A stretch of DNA of 64,000 nt, from positions 1-64,000 of the forward strand of contig NZ_CAKTFO010000002.1 in assembly GCF_934560975.1 (NCBI RefSeq), given 5' to 3'. The notes beneath the pieces are model-generated. The model was not told the origin of the DNA and did no database searches. It saw nothing but the letters and a program-made list of their open reading frames with translations. Each line of letters begins with the position of its first letter. The stretch's first letter is position 1. This stretch comes from an uncultured Sphingomonas sp. (GTDB lineage Bacteria > Pseudomonadota > Alphaproteobacteria > Sphingomonadales > Sphingomonadaceae). This document shows, one piece after another, positions 33,682 to 43,245 of the stretch. The position numbers and the translations under genes were made by a program.

Positions 33682-34407
33682 ATGTCCGATCCCAACGTAA
33701 CCGGCCCCGCCACATCCGCCGCCCCCCTGTCCGACCCGACGACGATCCGCCGCCTGTACGGCCGCCGCACCGGCCATAAATTGCGTGCCGGCCAGGCCGC
33801 TCTGGTGGAGCAATTGCTGCCGAAGCTGGCGGTGCCGGAGAACAGCCCACTCGACAGCCGGACGCTGTTCGGGGATGACCGGCCGCTGGAACTGGAAATC
33901 GGCTTCGGTCGCGGCGAGCATCTCGCGGTACAGGCGGCAGCCCGGCCGGACCATGGCTTTATCGGCTGCGAACCCTTCCTCGACGGTGTCGTCGGCCTGC
34001 TGATGCAGATCGAGGAGCGCGGGCTCACCAACGTGCGCATCCACATGGGCGACGCGCTGGACGTGATAGAGCGGCTGCCGGCCGCCAGCCTGTCGCGCGC
34101 CTACCTGCTGCACCCCGATCCCTGGCCCAAGGCGCGCCATGCCAAGCGCCGGTTCATGAACAAGGGCCCGATCGACCTGGTGGCCGAGCGGCTGATCCCC
34201 GGCTGCGAGTTCCGCTTCGGCACCGACCATCCGGTCTATTGCCGCTGGGCGATGATGGTGATGGGCCAGAACCCGCATTTCGGCTGGCTGGCGGAAACGC
34301 CCGCCGACTTCCTCCACCGCCCCGCCGACTGGCCGGAAACCCGCTACGAAGCCAAGGCTCGCCGGCTCGGCCATGAGGTGTGGTACTTCCGCTACCTGCG
34401 GGGGTGA
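33682..34407 (+). CDS. trmB: tRNA (guanine-N7-)-methyltransferase (241 aa)
   Basis: Makes m7G46 in tRNA. LELEIGFGRGEHLAVQAAAR is the SAM site, FIGCEPFLDGVVGLLMQIE follows, and RAYLLHPDPWPKARHAKRRF with FRFGTDHPVYCRWAM are TrmB signatures. ATG 33682 is preferred over GTG 33658. Length and motif order are normal. Confidence 0.95.
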   Translation: MSDPNVTGPATSAAPLSDPTTIRRLYGRRTGHKLRAGQAALVEQLLPKLAVPENSPLDSRTLFGDDRPLELEIGFGRGEHLAVQAAARPDHGFIGCEPFLDGVVGLLMQIEERGLTNVRIHMGDALDVIERLPAASLSRAYLLHPDPWPKARHAKRRFMNKGPIDLVAERLIPGCEFRFGTDHPVYCRWAMMVMGQNPHFGWLAETPADFLHRPADWPETRYEAKARRLGHEVWYFRYLRG

Positions 34408-34439
34408 CGCGGCAAAGGGATCGCGTTGGCGGCTGACGT

Positions 34440-35894
34440 TCAGTGTGCCGCGGGGAGACGGAGCCGCACCAGCAGGCCGCCCAGATCCTCGCTTTCTTCC
34501 AGCTGCACGGTGCCGCCGTAAATCTCCGCCACGTCGCGGACGATCGCCAGGCCCAGCCCGGTGCCGGGCTTGCCCGTGTCCAGGCGTGCGCCGCGACCGA
34601 AGATCGACTGGCGCTGTGCCTCCGGGATGCCGCTGCCATCATCCTCGACCACGATCTCCACGAAGCCCTGTTGCGGCGGCTCCACCGTGACGAAGACGCG
34701 TCCGCCGCCATATTTCGCGGCATTTTCGACGATGTTGCCGATCAGTTCGTCCAGGTCCTGGCGCTCCACATGCACCCGCACCGCGCGGTCGCCGGTCAGA
34801 TCGATGGTGGAATCCGGGTAGAGGCGGCTCAAGGCCCGCTCGACCGAATCAAGGCTCGGCCAGACCGGGGCGACGCTCTGCCCCGACGCGCGGCGTCCCA
34901 CCGCGCGGGCGCGGGCAAGATGGTGATCGACCTGGCGGCGCATGGTGGTCGCTTCGCGGATCACCGTATTGCACAGGTCCGCACTGTCGGCGCTCGCCTC
35001 GTTCATGATCACCGTCAGCGGCGTCTTGAGCGCATGGGCAAGATTGCCGGCATGGGTGCGCGCCTCCTCCGCCTGGCGCTCATTGTGAGCGAGCAGGTCG
35101 TTCAACTCCTCCACCATCGGGGCGATCTCGACCGGCAGGCGGGTGTCGACGCGTGCCGCCCGGCCGACGCGCACCGCCGCGATCTGCCGCCGGACGGCCC
35201 GTAGCGGCCACAGGCCGAAGGTCGCCTGCAAGGCCGACATGATGATGAGGCCCAGTCCGAGAATGGCGAAGGACCGGATCAGCGTCTTGCGCAGCACCCC
35301 AATGTAATCGTCCAGCGCCAGGCGATCCTGCGCCACCTGAAACCGCCACATCACCGGCGATCCCGGCAGACGGACGCTGCGTTCCATGATCCGCAGCGGC
35401 TGATCCGGAAACTCGTCGCTGTCGTAGATGTGGAGGCCTTCGTCCGGCGGCCCGGTATGTCCCGCCAACGCCCGATCCCACAGCGAGCGCGACCGGAACG
35501 GCTCATGTCCGCGACCTGACACCTGATAGTAAAGCCCGGAGCTAGGCTCCAGAAAACGTTGATCTCCCAACGGCCGGGTGAACCGCACCTCCCCGACCGG
35601 ATCGATCTCGGCCGAGGCGATCATCGCCGACAGCACATATTGCAGCTGCGCGTCGAAATTGCGGGTGATGGCAGTGTTGAGCACGCGATCGAGCGCGATC
35701 CCACCGCCCAACAGCAGCAGCAGGATCCACAAAGCGGCGATGCCGAACATGCGGCGGGTCAGCGACCCCGTCGTCTCGCGGGTCTGGCGGGCCGGCGCAC
35801 TGCCCGCCTCGCCGACCTTGAGCGGCCGTCCGAATATCAGCCGCATCCAGTTGGCCGGGATCTCCAGCCAGCGCGCGCGCGCCGGCACGTCCAT
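34440..35894 (-). CDS. Sensor histidine kinase (484 aa)
   Basis: Two membrane segments, near residue 45 (FGIAALWILLLLLGGGIALD) and near residue 210 (SFAILGLGLIIMSALQATFG), bracket a periplasmic sensor part of about 140 residues. A HAMP-like linker and DHp helix with the phospho-His in AHALKTPLTVIMNEAS follow, then the ATPase boxes ENAAKYGGG, VEDDGSGIPEAQ and GTGLGLAIVRDVAEIYGG. It starts at ATG 35894, one base after the response-regulator stop. It probably phosphorylates the neighbouring regulator. Confidence 0.94.
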   Translation of the reverse strand: MDVPARARWLEIPANWMRLIFGRPLKVGEAGSAPARQTRETTGSLTRRMFGIAALWILLLLLGGGIALDRVLNTAITRNFDAQLQYVLSAMIASAEIDPVGEVRFTRPLGDQRFLEPSSGLYYQVSGRGHEPFRSRSLWDRALAGHTGPPDEGLHIYDSDEFPDQPLRIMERSVRLPGSPVMWRFQVAQDRLALDDYIGVLRKTLIRSFAILGLGLIIMSALQATFGLWPLRAVRRQIAAVRVGRAARVDTRLPVEIAPMVEELNDLLAHNERQAEEARTHAGNLAHALKTPLTVIMNEASADSADLCNTVIREATTMRRQVDHHLARARAVGRRASGQSVAPVWPSLDSVERALSRLYPDSTIDLTGDRAVRVHVERQDLDELIGNIVENAAKYGGGRVFVTVEPPQQGFVEIVVEDDGSGIPEAQRQSIFGRGARLDTGKPGTGLGLAIVRDVAEIYGGTVQLEESEDLGGLLVRLRLPAAH

Positions 35895-35895
35895 C

Positions 35896-36558
35896 TCAGG
35901 CGGGCTCGTCGAGGCTATAGCCCAGGCCACGGATGGTGGTGATCACATCAGCGCCCAGCTTCTTACGGATGCGCGTAACGAACACCTCGATCGTATTGGA
36001 ATCACGGTCGAAATCCTGATCGTAGATATGCTCGATCAGCTCGGTCCGGCTCACCACCTTGCCCTTGTGGTGCAACAGGTAGCTGAGCAGCTTATACTCC
36101 TGCGCGGTCAGCTTCACCGGCTCGCCCGCCTTGGTCACCTTGCCGCTGCGCGTGTCGAGCCGGATGTCGCCCGCCAGCAACTCGGACGAACTGTTGCCCG
36201 ATGCGCGGCGGATCAGCGCGCGCAGTCGGGCGATCAGCTCCTCGGTCTGAAACGGCTTGGCCAGATAATCGTCCGCGCCCGCATCCAAGCCGGCCACCTT
36301 GTCGGACCAGCTGTCGCGCGCGGTCAGCACCAGCACGGGCATGGTCTTGCCCTCCTTGCGCCAGCGGTCGAGCACGGTCAGCCCGTCCACCTCCGGCAGG
36401 CCCAGATCGAGCACCACGGCATCGTAATTCTCGGTGGAGCCGAGATAATGCCCGTCCTCGCCATCGGTGGCGAGGTCGATGGCGTAGCCCGCCCCTTCCA
36501 GCGTCGCCCGCAATTGGCGGCCGAGATTGGGTTCGTCCTCGACGATCAGCACGCGCAT
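35896..36558 (-). CDS. OmpR-family response regulator (220 aa)
   Basis: Receiver domain with acidic pocket (LIVEDEPNLG), phospho-acceptor Asp in DAVVLDLGLPEVDGL (about residue 51) and LTARDSWSDKVAGLDAGADD, then a winged-helix DNA-binding domain (LTAQEYKLLSYLLHHKGKVV, DQDFDRDSNTIEVFVTRIR). Both domains are full length. It lies between the PepSY gene and the kinase, forming an operon. Confidence 0.96.
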   Translation of the reverse strand: MRVLIVEDEPNLGRQLRATLEGAGYAIDLATDGEDGHYLGSTENYDAVVLDLGLPEVDGLTVLDRWRKEGKTMPVLVLTARDSWSDKVAGLDAGADDYLAKPFQTEELIARLRALIRRASGNSSSELLAGDIRLDTRSGKVTKAGEPVKLTAQEYKLLSYLLHHKGKVVSRTELIEHIYDQDFDRDSNTIEVFVTRIRKKLGADVITTIRGLGYSLDEPA

Positions 36559-36644
36559 CCTAAACTATCTCCGTTCCGCTCAACGATGGACCCCGATGAT
36601 GGATCATCGTAGCGCACCGCGAATATGAACGTTCCGGCCGCGCT

Positions 36645-36956
36645 TCAATATCCCGAGCGACCGACCACCTGCCCGGTGCGGCCGTCCACGTCGACAAAGA
36701 TCACCGATCCGCCGCGCATGAACTTGAGCCGGTACACGCCCGAACCGGGATCGAAATCGGGCCCGAGATAGTCCGCCCCGCGCATGGACGGCACGATCCG
36801 GCTTTCGATCTGGCGCAGCGGCATGATCTGACCGGCCCGGCGCGCGGCGAAGGCCTCGTCCTGGTCACGGCGACGCCAGTCGCCACGATCGGCGTCGGCC
36901 GAACAAGCGGCGCCCACGGCCACAAGAGCGACGGCGGCGGTCAGGAAATGCTTCAT
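36645..36956 (-). CDS. PepSY-like periplasmic protein (103 aa)
   Basis: A signal peptide (KHFLTAAVALVAVGAACSAD, lipobox-like AAC) precedes a PepSY-type domain: QIMPLRQIESRIVPSM, then VYRLKFMRGGSVIFVDVDGR and TGQVVGRSGY. ATG 36956 has AAGG six bases upstream; ATG 36962 is too close to it. PepSY proteins next to two-component genes usually act in envelope sensing or in control of the kinase. It lies 86 bp upstream of the response-regulator gene. Confidence 0.8.
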   Translation of the reverse strand: MKHFLTAAVALVAVGAACSADADRGDWRRRDQDEAFAARRAGQIMPLRQIESRIVPSMRGADYLGPDFDPGSGVYRLKFMRGGSVIFVDVDGRTGQVVGRSGY

Positions 36957-37106
36957 GGTCATCCTTATGCTTGCCTACCGGGACCGCATTGAACAGGCAG
37001 TGAATGCTTTCGACGCGGGGCGATAACGGCAATCCCACCGTCCTGTTGCACGCCGGCAACGCGGCAGGTGCTTGGCAGGACGGCTTTGTGCGCCTAGCTC
37101 GCCCCC

Positions 37107-38888
37107 ATGGCAGCACCCATTCTCGCGTTTGAAGACCTCGGCATCGTGCAGGGCAGCGGCTGGCTGTTCCGGCATATCGACCTGCACATGATGCCGCGCG
37201 ACCGGCTGGCCCTGATCGGCCGCAACGGCGCCGGCAAGACCACCATGCTGAAACTGCTGGCCGGGCGGATCGACGCGGATGAAGGCCGCCGCACCGTGGT
37301 GCCGGGCACCCGCGTCGTGCTGCTGGAGCAGGATCCGGACATGACCGGCCACGCCACCCTGCATGACTGGGCCCTGAGCGGCACCGATACCCCCACGCCC
37401 TATGAGGTGGAGGCGATCGCCAGCCAGCTCGGCATCGACCTGATGCGCGACGCGCAGACCGCCAGCGGGGGCGAGCGCCGCCGCGCCGCGATCGCGCGGG
37501 CCCTGGCGCAGGACCCGGACGTGCTGTTTCTGGACGAGCCGACCAACCATCTCGACCTCGCCGCGATCGACTGGCTGGAGGATTGGCTCAGCCGCTTCCG
37601 TGGGGCGTTCGTGGTCATCAGCCACGACCGGACCTTCCTGACCAAGCTGACCAAGAGCACGTTGTGGCTGGATCGCGGGGCGATGCGCCGGGCGGAGATC
37701 GGCTTCGGCGGGTTCGAGGCCTGGACCGAGCAGGTTCATGCCGAGGAGGCGCGCAATGCCGAACGGCTCGACGCCAAGCTGAAGATCGAGGAGCATTGGC
37801 TGCAGCGCGGCGTCACCGCCCGGCGCGCGCGCAACGAAGGGCGCAAGGCCAAGCTGATGGAGATGCGGGCCGCGCGCGCCAACATGATCGGGCCGCAGGG
37901 CGCGGCCAAGCTGGTCACCGCCAGCAACGACAGCAAGACCAAGGTGGTGATCGACGCGGAAGGCGTGACCAAGCATTATGGCGACCGCGCCATCATCCGC
38001 GACTTCACCTTTCGCGTGACGCGAGGCGACCGCATCGGCGTGGTCGGCGCGAACGGCGCGGGCAAGACCACCTTGCTCAAGCTGCTGACTGGGGAGATCG
38101 CGCCGGACGAAGGCACGGTCAGGCTCGCCAAGACATTGGACGGCGTGATCATCGACCAGCAGCGCAAGCTGATGTCGCCGGAAAAGCGCATCCGCGACGT
38201 GCTGGCCGATGGCGGCGACTGGATCGAGGTGCTGGGCGTCAAGAAGCACATTGCCGGCTACCTCAAGGAGTTCCTGTTCGACCCCAACATGGTGGATGCG
38301 CGGGTCGGCACCTTGTCGGGCGGCGAACGTTCGCGCCTGCTGCTCGCCCGCGAATTCGCGCGCCATTCCAACCTGCTGGTGCTGGACGAGCCGACCAACG
38401 ATCTGGACCTGGAAACGCTGGACCTGCTGCAGGAAGTCATCTCAGACTATGACGGCACGGTCCTGATCGTCAGCCACGACCGCGACTTCCTGGATCGCAC
38501 GGTAACGGTGACGCTCGGTCTCGACGGTTCGGGCAAGGTGGACATCGTCGCCGGTGGCTATGCCGACTGGGTGCGGCAGCGCGGCGTCCGTCCCGAGTTG
38601 AAGGCGGCACCCACACCCAAGGCGGAGCCGGTCGCCGCCAAACAGGCCCGCACCAAGCTCAGCTACAAGGACCAGCGCGACCTAGACATGCTGCCGGGCG
38701 AGATCGAGAAGATCGAGGCATCGATCGTCCGGGACGAGGCATTGCTGGCCGATCCCGAACTCTATGCGCGCGACCCGGCCCGCTTCAACGGGCTGATGAC
38801 CGGGCTGGAAACCGCGCGCCGCCGCAAGGAGGAAGCCGAACTGCGCTGGCTGGAACTAGCGGAAATGGCCGAAACGCTAACCGGCTGA
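37107..38888 (+). CDS. ABC-F family ATPase, Uup-like (593 aa)
   Basis: Two ABC domains without membrane segments: Walker A LIGRNGAGKTTMLKLL, signature ASGGERRRAAIARAL and Walker B DVLFLDEPTNHLDLAA in the first; GVVGANGAGKTTLLKLL, LSGGERSRLLLAREFA and LLVLDEPTNDLDLETLDL in the second. The linker and a charged C-terminal domain (KLSYKDQRDLDMLPGEIEKI) resemble Uup. ABC-F proteins act on ribosomes or on DNA/RNA rather than in transport. Its stop overlaps that of the convergent MFS gene by 12 bp. Confidence 0.93.
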   Translation: MAAPILAFEDLGIVQGSGWLFRHIDLHMMPRDRLALIGRNGAGKTTMLKLLAGRIDADEGRRTVVPGTRVVLLEQDPDMTGHATLHDWALSGTDTPTPYEVEAIASQLGIDLMRDAQTASGGERRRAAIARALAQDPDVLFLDEPTNHLDLAAIDWLEDWLSRFRGAFVVISHDRTFLTKLTKSTLWLDRGAMRRAEIGFGGFEAWTEQVHAEEARNAERLDAKLKIEEHWLQRGVTARRARNEGRKAKLMEMRAARANMIGPQGAAKLVTASNDSKTKVVIDAEGVTKHYGDRAIIRDFTFRVTRGDRIGVVGANGAGKTTLLKLLTGEIAPDEGTVRLAKTLDGVIIDQQRKLMSPEKRIRDVLADGGDWIEVLGVKKHIAGYLKEFLFDPNMVDARVGTLSGGERSRLLLAREFARHSNLLVLDEPTNDLDLETLDLLQEVISDYDGTVLIVSHDRDFLDRTVTVTLGLDGSGKVDIVAGGYADWVRQRGVRPELKAAPTPKAEPVAAKQARTKLSYKDQRDLDMLPGEIEKIEASIVRDEALLADPELYARDPARFNGLMTGLETARRRKEEAELRWLELAEMAETLTG

Positions 38889-40079
38889 CGGCGCGCGTGC
38901 GGGGCGGGAGGTGGCGTAGGAAATCGCCCAGATCACCAAGCCGCCCAGCGCCAGCGCGCAGCCGACCAGCCCGGTGGAGGTCCAGCCATAGCCGGCCGAG
39001 ATCGCCAATCCGCCCAGCAACGGGCCCAGCGCGTTGGCGGTGTTGAAGGCCGAATGGTTGAGCGCCGCCGCCAGCGCCTGCGCCTCGCCAGCAACGTCCA
39101 TCAGCCTGGTCTGGATGACAGTGCCGATCGCGCCGCCGATCCCGATCGCGAACACGTCGATGCCGACCATCCAGACATTGTGCGCGGCCAGCGGGTAGAG
39201 CGCCAGCGCCGCCGCCGACCAGATCAGCAGAACGCCGATGCTGGGCATCATCGCGCGATCGGCGAAGCGCGGCACGATGATGTTGCCGCACGTCAGGCCC
39301 AAACCGAACACGCCGAACATCAGAGGGATGTCGCCCGCCCCCATTCCCGTTACCTCCAGCAACGTGCTGGCGAAATAGGTATAGACCGCGAACAGCCCGC
39401 CAAAGCCGATCGCACCCATGCCGAGCGCCAGCCAGACCTGCCCCTTTTCCAAGGCGCTGAGTTCGCGGAGAGGGCTGGCCCCCTCCGGCACCTCGCTCCG
39501 TGGCGCCAGCAGCATCACCAGAGCCACGGTGGTCAGCGCAAGGGCGGACACGATCACGAAGCCCCAGCGCCACCCCGCCGCCTGCCCCAACCACCCCGCC
39601 AGCGGCACCCCGATCACGGTGGAGACAGCGAGGCCCAGCATGACCCGGCCCACCGCTGCCGTGCGCCGCTCCGGCGGCACCAGGGAGGCCGCAACCAAGG
39701 CCGCAATCCCGAAATAGGCGCCGTGCGGCAGCCCGCTCAGGAATCGGAACACCAGCATCCAGCCGAAGGTCGGGGCCAGCGCCGACAGGCCGTTGCCGAT
39801 CGCGAACATCGCCATCAGCACGATCAGCAGCGTGCGATGCGCGATCTTGGCGGCGAGCACGGCGATCAGTGGCGCGCCGACTACCACCCCCAGCGCGTAC
39901 ACGCTGATCACGTGCCCGGCGGTCGGCTCGCTGATATGCAGGTCGCGGGCGAAGAAGGGCAGCAGGCTCATGGTCGCGAATTCGGTCGTTCCAATCGCGA
40001 ACCCGCCCATGGCGAGCGCGAAGTGGACCATCGCCGGGTGTGGCTTGGCAGCGTGGGATCGGACGGGCGCGTGGCTCAT
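38877..40079 (-). CDS. MFS transporter (400 aa)
   Basis: Twelve membrane segments are expected. FAIGTTEFATMSLLPFFARD in TM1, the loop-2/3 region around VVVGAPLIAVLAAKIAHRTL and RFLSGLPHGAYFGIAALVAA resemble the DHA1/AraJ-YdhP group of drug or sugar efflux proteins. The substrate cannot be read from sequence. The 128-bp divergent gap to edd contains the promoters of both genes. Confidence 0.88.
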   Translation of the reverse strand: MSHAPVRSHAAKPHPAMVHFALAMGGFAIGTTEFATMSLLPFFARDLHISEPTAGHVISVYALGVVVGAPLIAVLAAKIAHRTLLIVLMAMFAIGNGLSALAPTFGWMLVFRFLSGLPHGAYFGIAALVAASLVPPERRTAAVGRVMLGLAVSTVIGVPLAGWLGQAAGWRWGFVIVSALALTTVALVMLLAPRSEVPEGASPLRELSALEKGQVWLALGMGAIGFGGLFAVYTYFASTLLEVTGMGAGDIPLMFGVFGLGLTCGNIIVPRFADRAMMPSIGVLLIWSAAALALYPLAAHNVWMVGIDVFAIGIGGAIGTVIQTRLMDVAGEAQALAAALNHSAFNTANALGPLLGGLAISAGYGWTSTGLVGCALALGGLVIWAISYATSRPARAPSAG

Positions 40080-40207
40080 GCATCCTACTTCGGTGCAGTG
40101 CAGCAGAACGTCAACCGAGACGCTGTTTGGCCCGAACTAACGAAAAGTTGGGCCTTTGCCGTCGCTTTGACGTTGCAAAAGACAGCCCATGTGGCGATTT
40201 GGAGATC

Positions 40208-42097
40208 ATGGCCCTCGATCCCAGAATTGCCGCCGTCACCGACCGCGTCATCGAGCGTTCGCGCCGCTCCCGCCGGTCCTACCTGTCGCTGATCGATCGC
40301 GAGCGGGAGCATGGCGTCGATCGTCCCCGGCTGTCCTGCGGTAATTTCGCGCACGGCTTTGCGGCGGCGGGCGAGGACAAGAAGGCCATCATTGCCGGCA
40401 AGGCGATGAACATCGGCATCATCACCAGCTACAACGATATGCTGTCGGCCCACGCCCCTTATTACCGCTATCCCGAACAGATGAAGCTGTTCGCCCGCGA
40501 AGTCGGCGCGACGGCGCAGGTCGCCGGCGGGGTGCCCGCCATGTGCGACGGTGTGACGCAGGGTCAGCCGGGCATGGAATTGTCGTTGTTCAGCCGCGAC
40601 ACGATCGCGCTTTCCACGGCGATTTCGCTCAGCCACGGCATGTTCGAGGGTATGGCCCTGCTCGGCATCTGCGACAAGATCGTGCCGGGCCTGCTGATCG
40701 GCGCGCTGCGCTTCGGCCACCTTCCGGCGATCCTGATCCCGGGCGGGCCGATGCCGTCGGGCCTGCCCAACAAGGAAAAGCAGCGCGTCCGCCAGCTCTA
40801 TGCCGAGGGCAAGGTGGGCGAGCCGGAATTGCTGGAAAGCGAAAGCGCCTCTTATCACAGCTCCGGCACCTGCACCTTCTACGGCACCGCCAATTCCAAT
40901 CAGATGATGATGGAGCTGATGGGTTTGCACGTGCCCGGCGCGGCCTTTATCAATCCCGGCACCAAGCTGCGCCAGGAACTGACGCGCGGCGCCGTGCATC
41001 GCCTGGCGGAGATCGGCTGGGCCGGGAACGATTATCGCGCGCTCGGCCATTGCGTGGATGAAAAGGCGATCGTCAATGCGGCGGTTGGCCTGCTGGCGAC
41101 CGGCGGTTCGACCAACCACGCCATCCACCTGCCCGCCATCGCCCGCGCGGCGGGCGTGGTGTTCGACTGGGAGGATCTGGACGCACTGTCGGCGGCGGTC
41201 CCGCTGGTGGCGCGCGTTTATCCCAACGGCTCGGGCGACGTGAACCATTTCCACGCGGCGGGCGGCATCTCCTTCGTGGTCGGCACGCTGCTGGAGGCGG
41301 GCCTGATCCACGACGACATTCTTACCGTGTGGCAGGGCGGAATGCGCGCTTATGGCAGCGAGCCCGTGCTGGACGGTGATCGGGTCGCCTGGACCCCGGT
41401 GGTCGAGACCCGCGACGACACGATGCTGCGCCCGGCCTCCGCGCCGTTCCAGCCGGATGGTGGGATGCGCCTGGTGCAGGGCAATCTCGGCCGCGCCACG
41501 TTCAAGACCAGCGCGGTGGATCCCAGCCGCTGGACGATCGAGGCCCCTGCCCGCGTCTTCCACGATCAGGACGACGTGCTGGTCGCCTACAAGAATGGCG
41601 AGTTGCACCGCGACGTGATCGTGGTCGTCCGCTATCAGGGCCCGCGTGCCAACGGCATGCCGGAACTGCACAAGCTGACCCCCGCGCTGGGCGTGTTGCA
41701 GGACAAGGGGTTCAAGGTGGCTTTGGTCACCGATGGTCGCATGTCCGGCGCCAGCGGCAAGGTGCCGGCCGCCATCCACCTCTCGCCCGAGGCGCTCGGC
41801 GGCGGACCGATCGGCAAGCTGCGCGACGGCGACATCGTCCGCCTCGCCGCCGATGCCGGCACACTCGACGCTCTGGTCGATCCGGCCGATTGGGCCGCGC
41901 GCGGTCAGGCGAACCCGCCGCGGCCCCGCATCGGCACCGGCCGCGAACTGTTCGCCTTCATGCGCGAAGGCGCGTCCGGGGCGGAACAGGGCGGCTCCCG
42001 TATGCTGGCCGCCATGTGCGGCGACCTGGGCGAAGGATTGCTGGGCGATGATCCGGCCGAATACGTGAACATTGCCAACAAGGAAGTCGATGCGTGA
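40208..42097 (+). CDS. edd: Phosphogluconate dehydratase (629 aa)
   Basis: Entner-Doudoroff enzyme converting 6-phosphogluconate to KDPG with a [4Fe-4S] cluster. NIGIITSYNDMLSAHAPYY, GGVPAMCDGVTQGQPGMELS (cluster Cys), YHSSGTCTFYGTANSNQM, LLATGGSTNHAIHLPAI and VTDGRMSGASGKVPAAIHLS are the IlvD/Edd signatures. ATG 40208 gives the usual length. It overlaps eda by GTGA, so both steps are translationally coupled. No zwf or pgl lies alongside. Confidence 0.96.
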   Translation: MALDPRIAAVTDRVIERSRRSRRSYLSLIDREREHGVDRPRLSCGNFAHGFAAAGEDKKAIIAGKAMNIGIITSYNDMLSAHAPYYRYPEQMKLFAREVGATAQVAGGVPAMCDGVTQGQPGMELSLFSRDTIALSTAISLSHGMFEGMALLGICDKIVPGLLIGALRFGHLPAILIPGGPMPSGLPNKEKQRVRQLYAEGKVGEPELLESESASYHSSGTCTFYGTANSNQMMMELMGLHVPGAAFINPGTKLRQELTRGAVHRLAEIGWAGNDYRALGHCVDEKAIVNAAVGLLATGGSTNHAIHLPAIARAAGVVFDWEDLDALSAAVPLVARVYPNGSGDVNHFHAAGGISFVVGTLLEAGLIHDDILTVWQGGMRAYGSEPVLDGDRVAWTPVVETRDDTMLRPASAPFQPDGGMRLVQGNLGRATFKTSAVDPSRWTIEAPARVFHDQDDVLVAYKNGELHRDVIVVVRYQGPRANGMPELHKLTPALGVLQDKGFKVALVTDGRMSGASGKVPAAIHLSPEALGGGPIGKLRDGDIVRLAADAGTLDALVDPADWAARGQANPPRPRIGTGRELFAFMREGASGAEQGGSRMLAAMCGDLGEGLLGDDPAEYVNIANKEVDA

Positions 42098-42705
42098 CAA
42101 TTGACGATGTGATGACGATGGCGCCGGTCATTCCGGTGCTGGTGGTGAAGGACGTTGCCCATGCGCGGCCCGTGGCGGAGGCGCTGGTCGACGGTGGCCT
42201 GCCGGTGCTGGAGGTCACGTTGCGGACCGACGCCGCGCTCGACGTCATCCGCGAAATGTCCAGGGTCGAAGGCGCGTTCGTCGGCGCCGGCACCGTCCTC
42301 AACGAAACCCAGCTGGACGAGGCGATCGATGCCGGCGCCAAGTTCATCGTCAGCCCGGGCCTGACCACGCCGCTGGCCGAAGCGGCGATCGCGCGCGGCA
42401 TTCCCTTCCTCCCCGGCATCGCGACGGCGGCGGACATCATGCGCGGCATGGATCTGGGGCTGGACCGGTTCAAGTTCTTCCCGGCCGAAACCTCCGGCGG
42501 GATCAAGGCGCTGAAGGCCCTGGCCGCGCCCTTCTACAAGGCGCGGTTCTGCCCGACCGGCGGCATCACGGTCGATACCGCGTCCGATTGGCTGGCGGTA
42601 GACGCGGTGACCTGCGTCGGCGGCAGCTGGCTTGTCCCCGCCGGCGAGATCGATCCCGCGGGCATCCATGCCCGCGCCCGCGCGGCCTCTGCCCTGCGAG
42701 CTTAA
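42094..42705 (+). CDS. eda: KDPG aldolase (203 aa)
   Basis: Cleaves 2-keto-3-deoxy-6-phosphogluconate to pyruvate and glyceraldehyde 3-phosphate. PVIPVLVVKDVAHARPVAEA, GLPVLEVTLRTDAALDVI, GAGTVLNETQLDEAIDAGAK, the Schiff-base Lys in RFKFFPAETSGGIKALKALA and FCPTGGITVDTA are diagnostic. The GTG start overlaps the edd stop. Confidence 0.96.
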   Translation: MTIDDVMTMAPVIPVLVVKDVAHARPVAEALVDGGLPVLEVTLRTDAALDVIREMSRVEGAFVGAGTVLNETQLDEAIDAGAKFIVSPGLTTPLAEAAIARGIPFLPGIATAADIMRGMDLGLDRFKFFPAETSGGIKALKALAAPFYKARFCPTGGITVDTASDWLAVDAVTCVGGSWLVPAGEIDPAGIHARARAASALRA

Positions 42706-42740
42706 GGTATCTAAGCGGTTTCCGATCGATCTGGCTGGTA

Positions 42741-42811
42741 CTCCTGCGAAGGCAGGCGCCCAGAACCATAAGGCAAATCTCACGCCGGCTGGGCCCCCGC
42801 CTTCGCAGGAG
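42741..42811. repeat. REP-like doublet 1 (inverted pair, core GCGAAGGC)
   Basis: CTCCTGCGAAGGCAGGCGCC begins the unit at 42741-42763, and its inverted partner lies at 42789-42811 (21 of 23 positions complementary). Each unit is itself a small hairpin around GAAG. The same family is found at 43051-43122 and 58164-58312. It lies downstream of eda. Confidence 0.75.
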
Positions 42812-43050
42812 CATGGGGTGGTGATCCACCCTGATTGCAGACCGTTCGACGGCATGGTTGGAAGCGGGACGGCGCGATATATCACGCCGTTCATAGTCCA
42901 CGGGTGGGCGCGGCTGCCCTGTCAGACGCGCCCGCATGCTGCTTTCTTGTTGCAGCCGCGCCGCACGCGGTTTGGAGGTCAGCGCCAAAGCATTAAACGG
43001 CATCCAGCGCCGGCTGGAGCTTACCGCATCGGCGCCACAAGTTTTTTGTG

Positions 43051-43122
43051 CTCCCGCGAAGGCAGGAGCCCAGCAGGCCAGCGATGCACCTCCACTCCTG
43101 AGCTGCCGCCTTCGCGGGAGCA
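43051..43122. repeat. REP-like doublet 2
   Basis: CTCCCGCGAAGGCAGGAGCC begins the first arm at 43051, and the inverted arm GCCTTCGCGGGAGCAC ends at 43122. Same family as the other two doublets in the window, 240 bp from the first. Confidence 0.75.
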
Positions 43123-43245
43123 CTATCTTGTCAGTGCTCAGCTCGTTGATTTGAACTGGAAGAAGCGCCCTTCCGAGCCGGACGATTTCTCCCGGCCGCG
43201 GCGGAAGGATCGGGGGGCGGACCTGCGTCCGCCCCCAACTCTGCC

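Larger units (their letters stand above)
42706..43245. other. 540-bp intergenic region between eda and pgm, no gene
   Basis: It holds two REP-like doublets. The rest shows only short Arg/Pro-rich frames on both strands that read through the repeats; I see no supported gene. The two flanking genes converge here. Confidence 0.6.
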
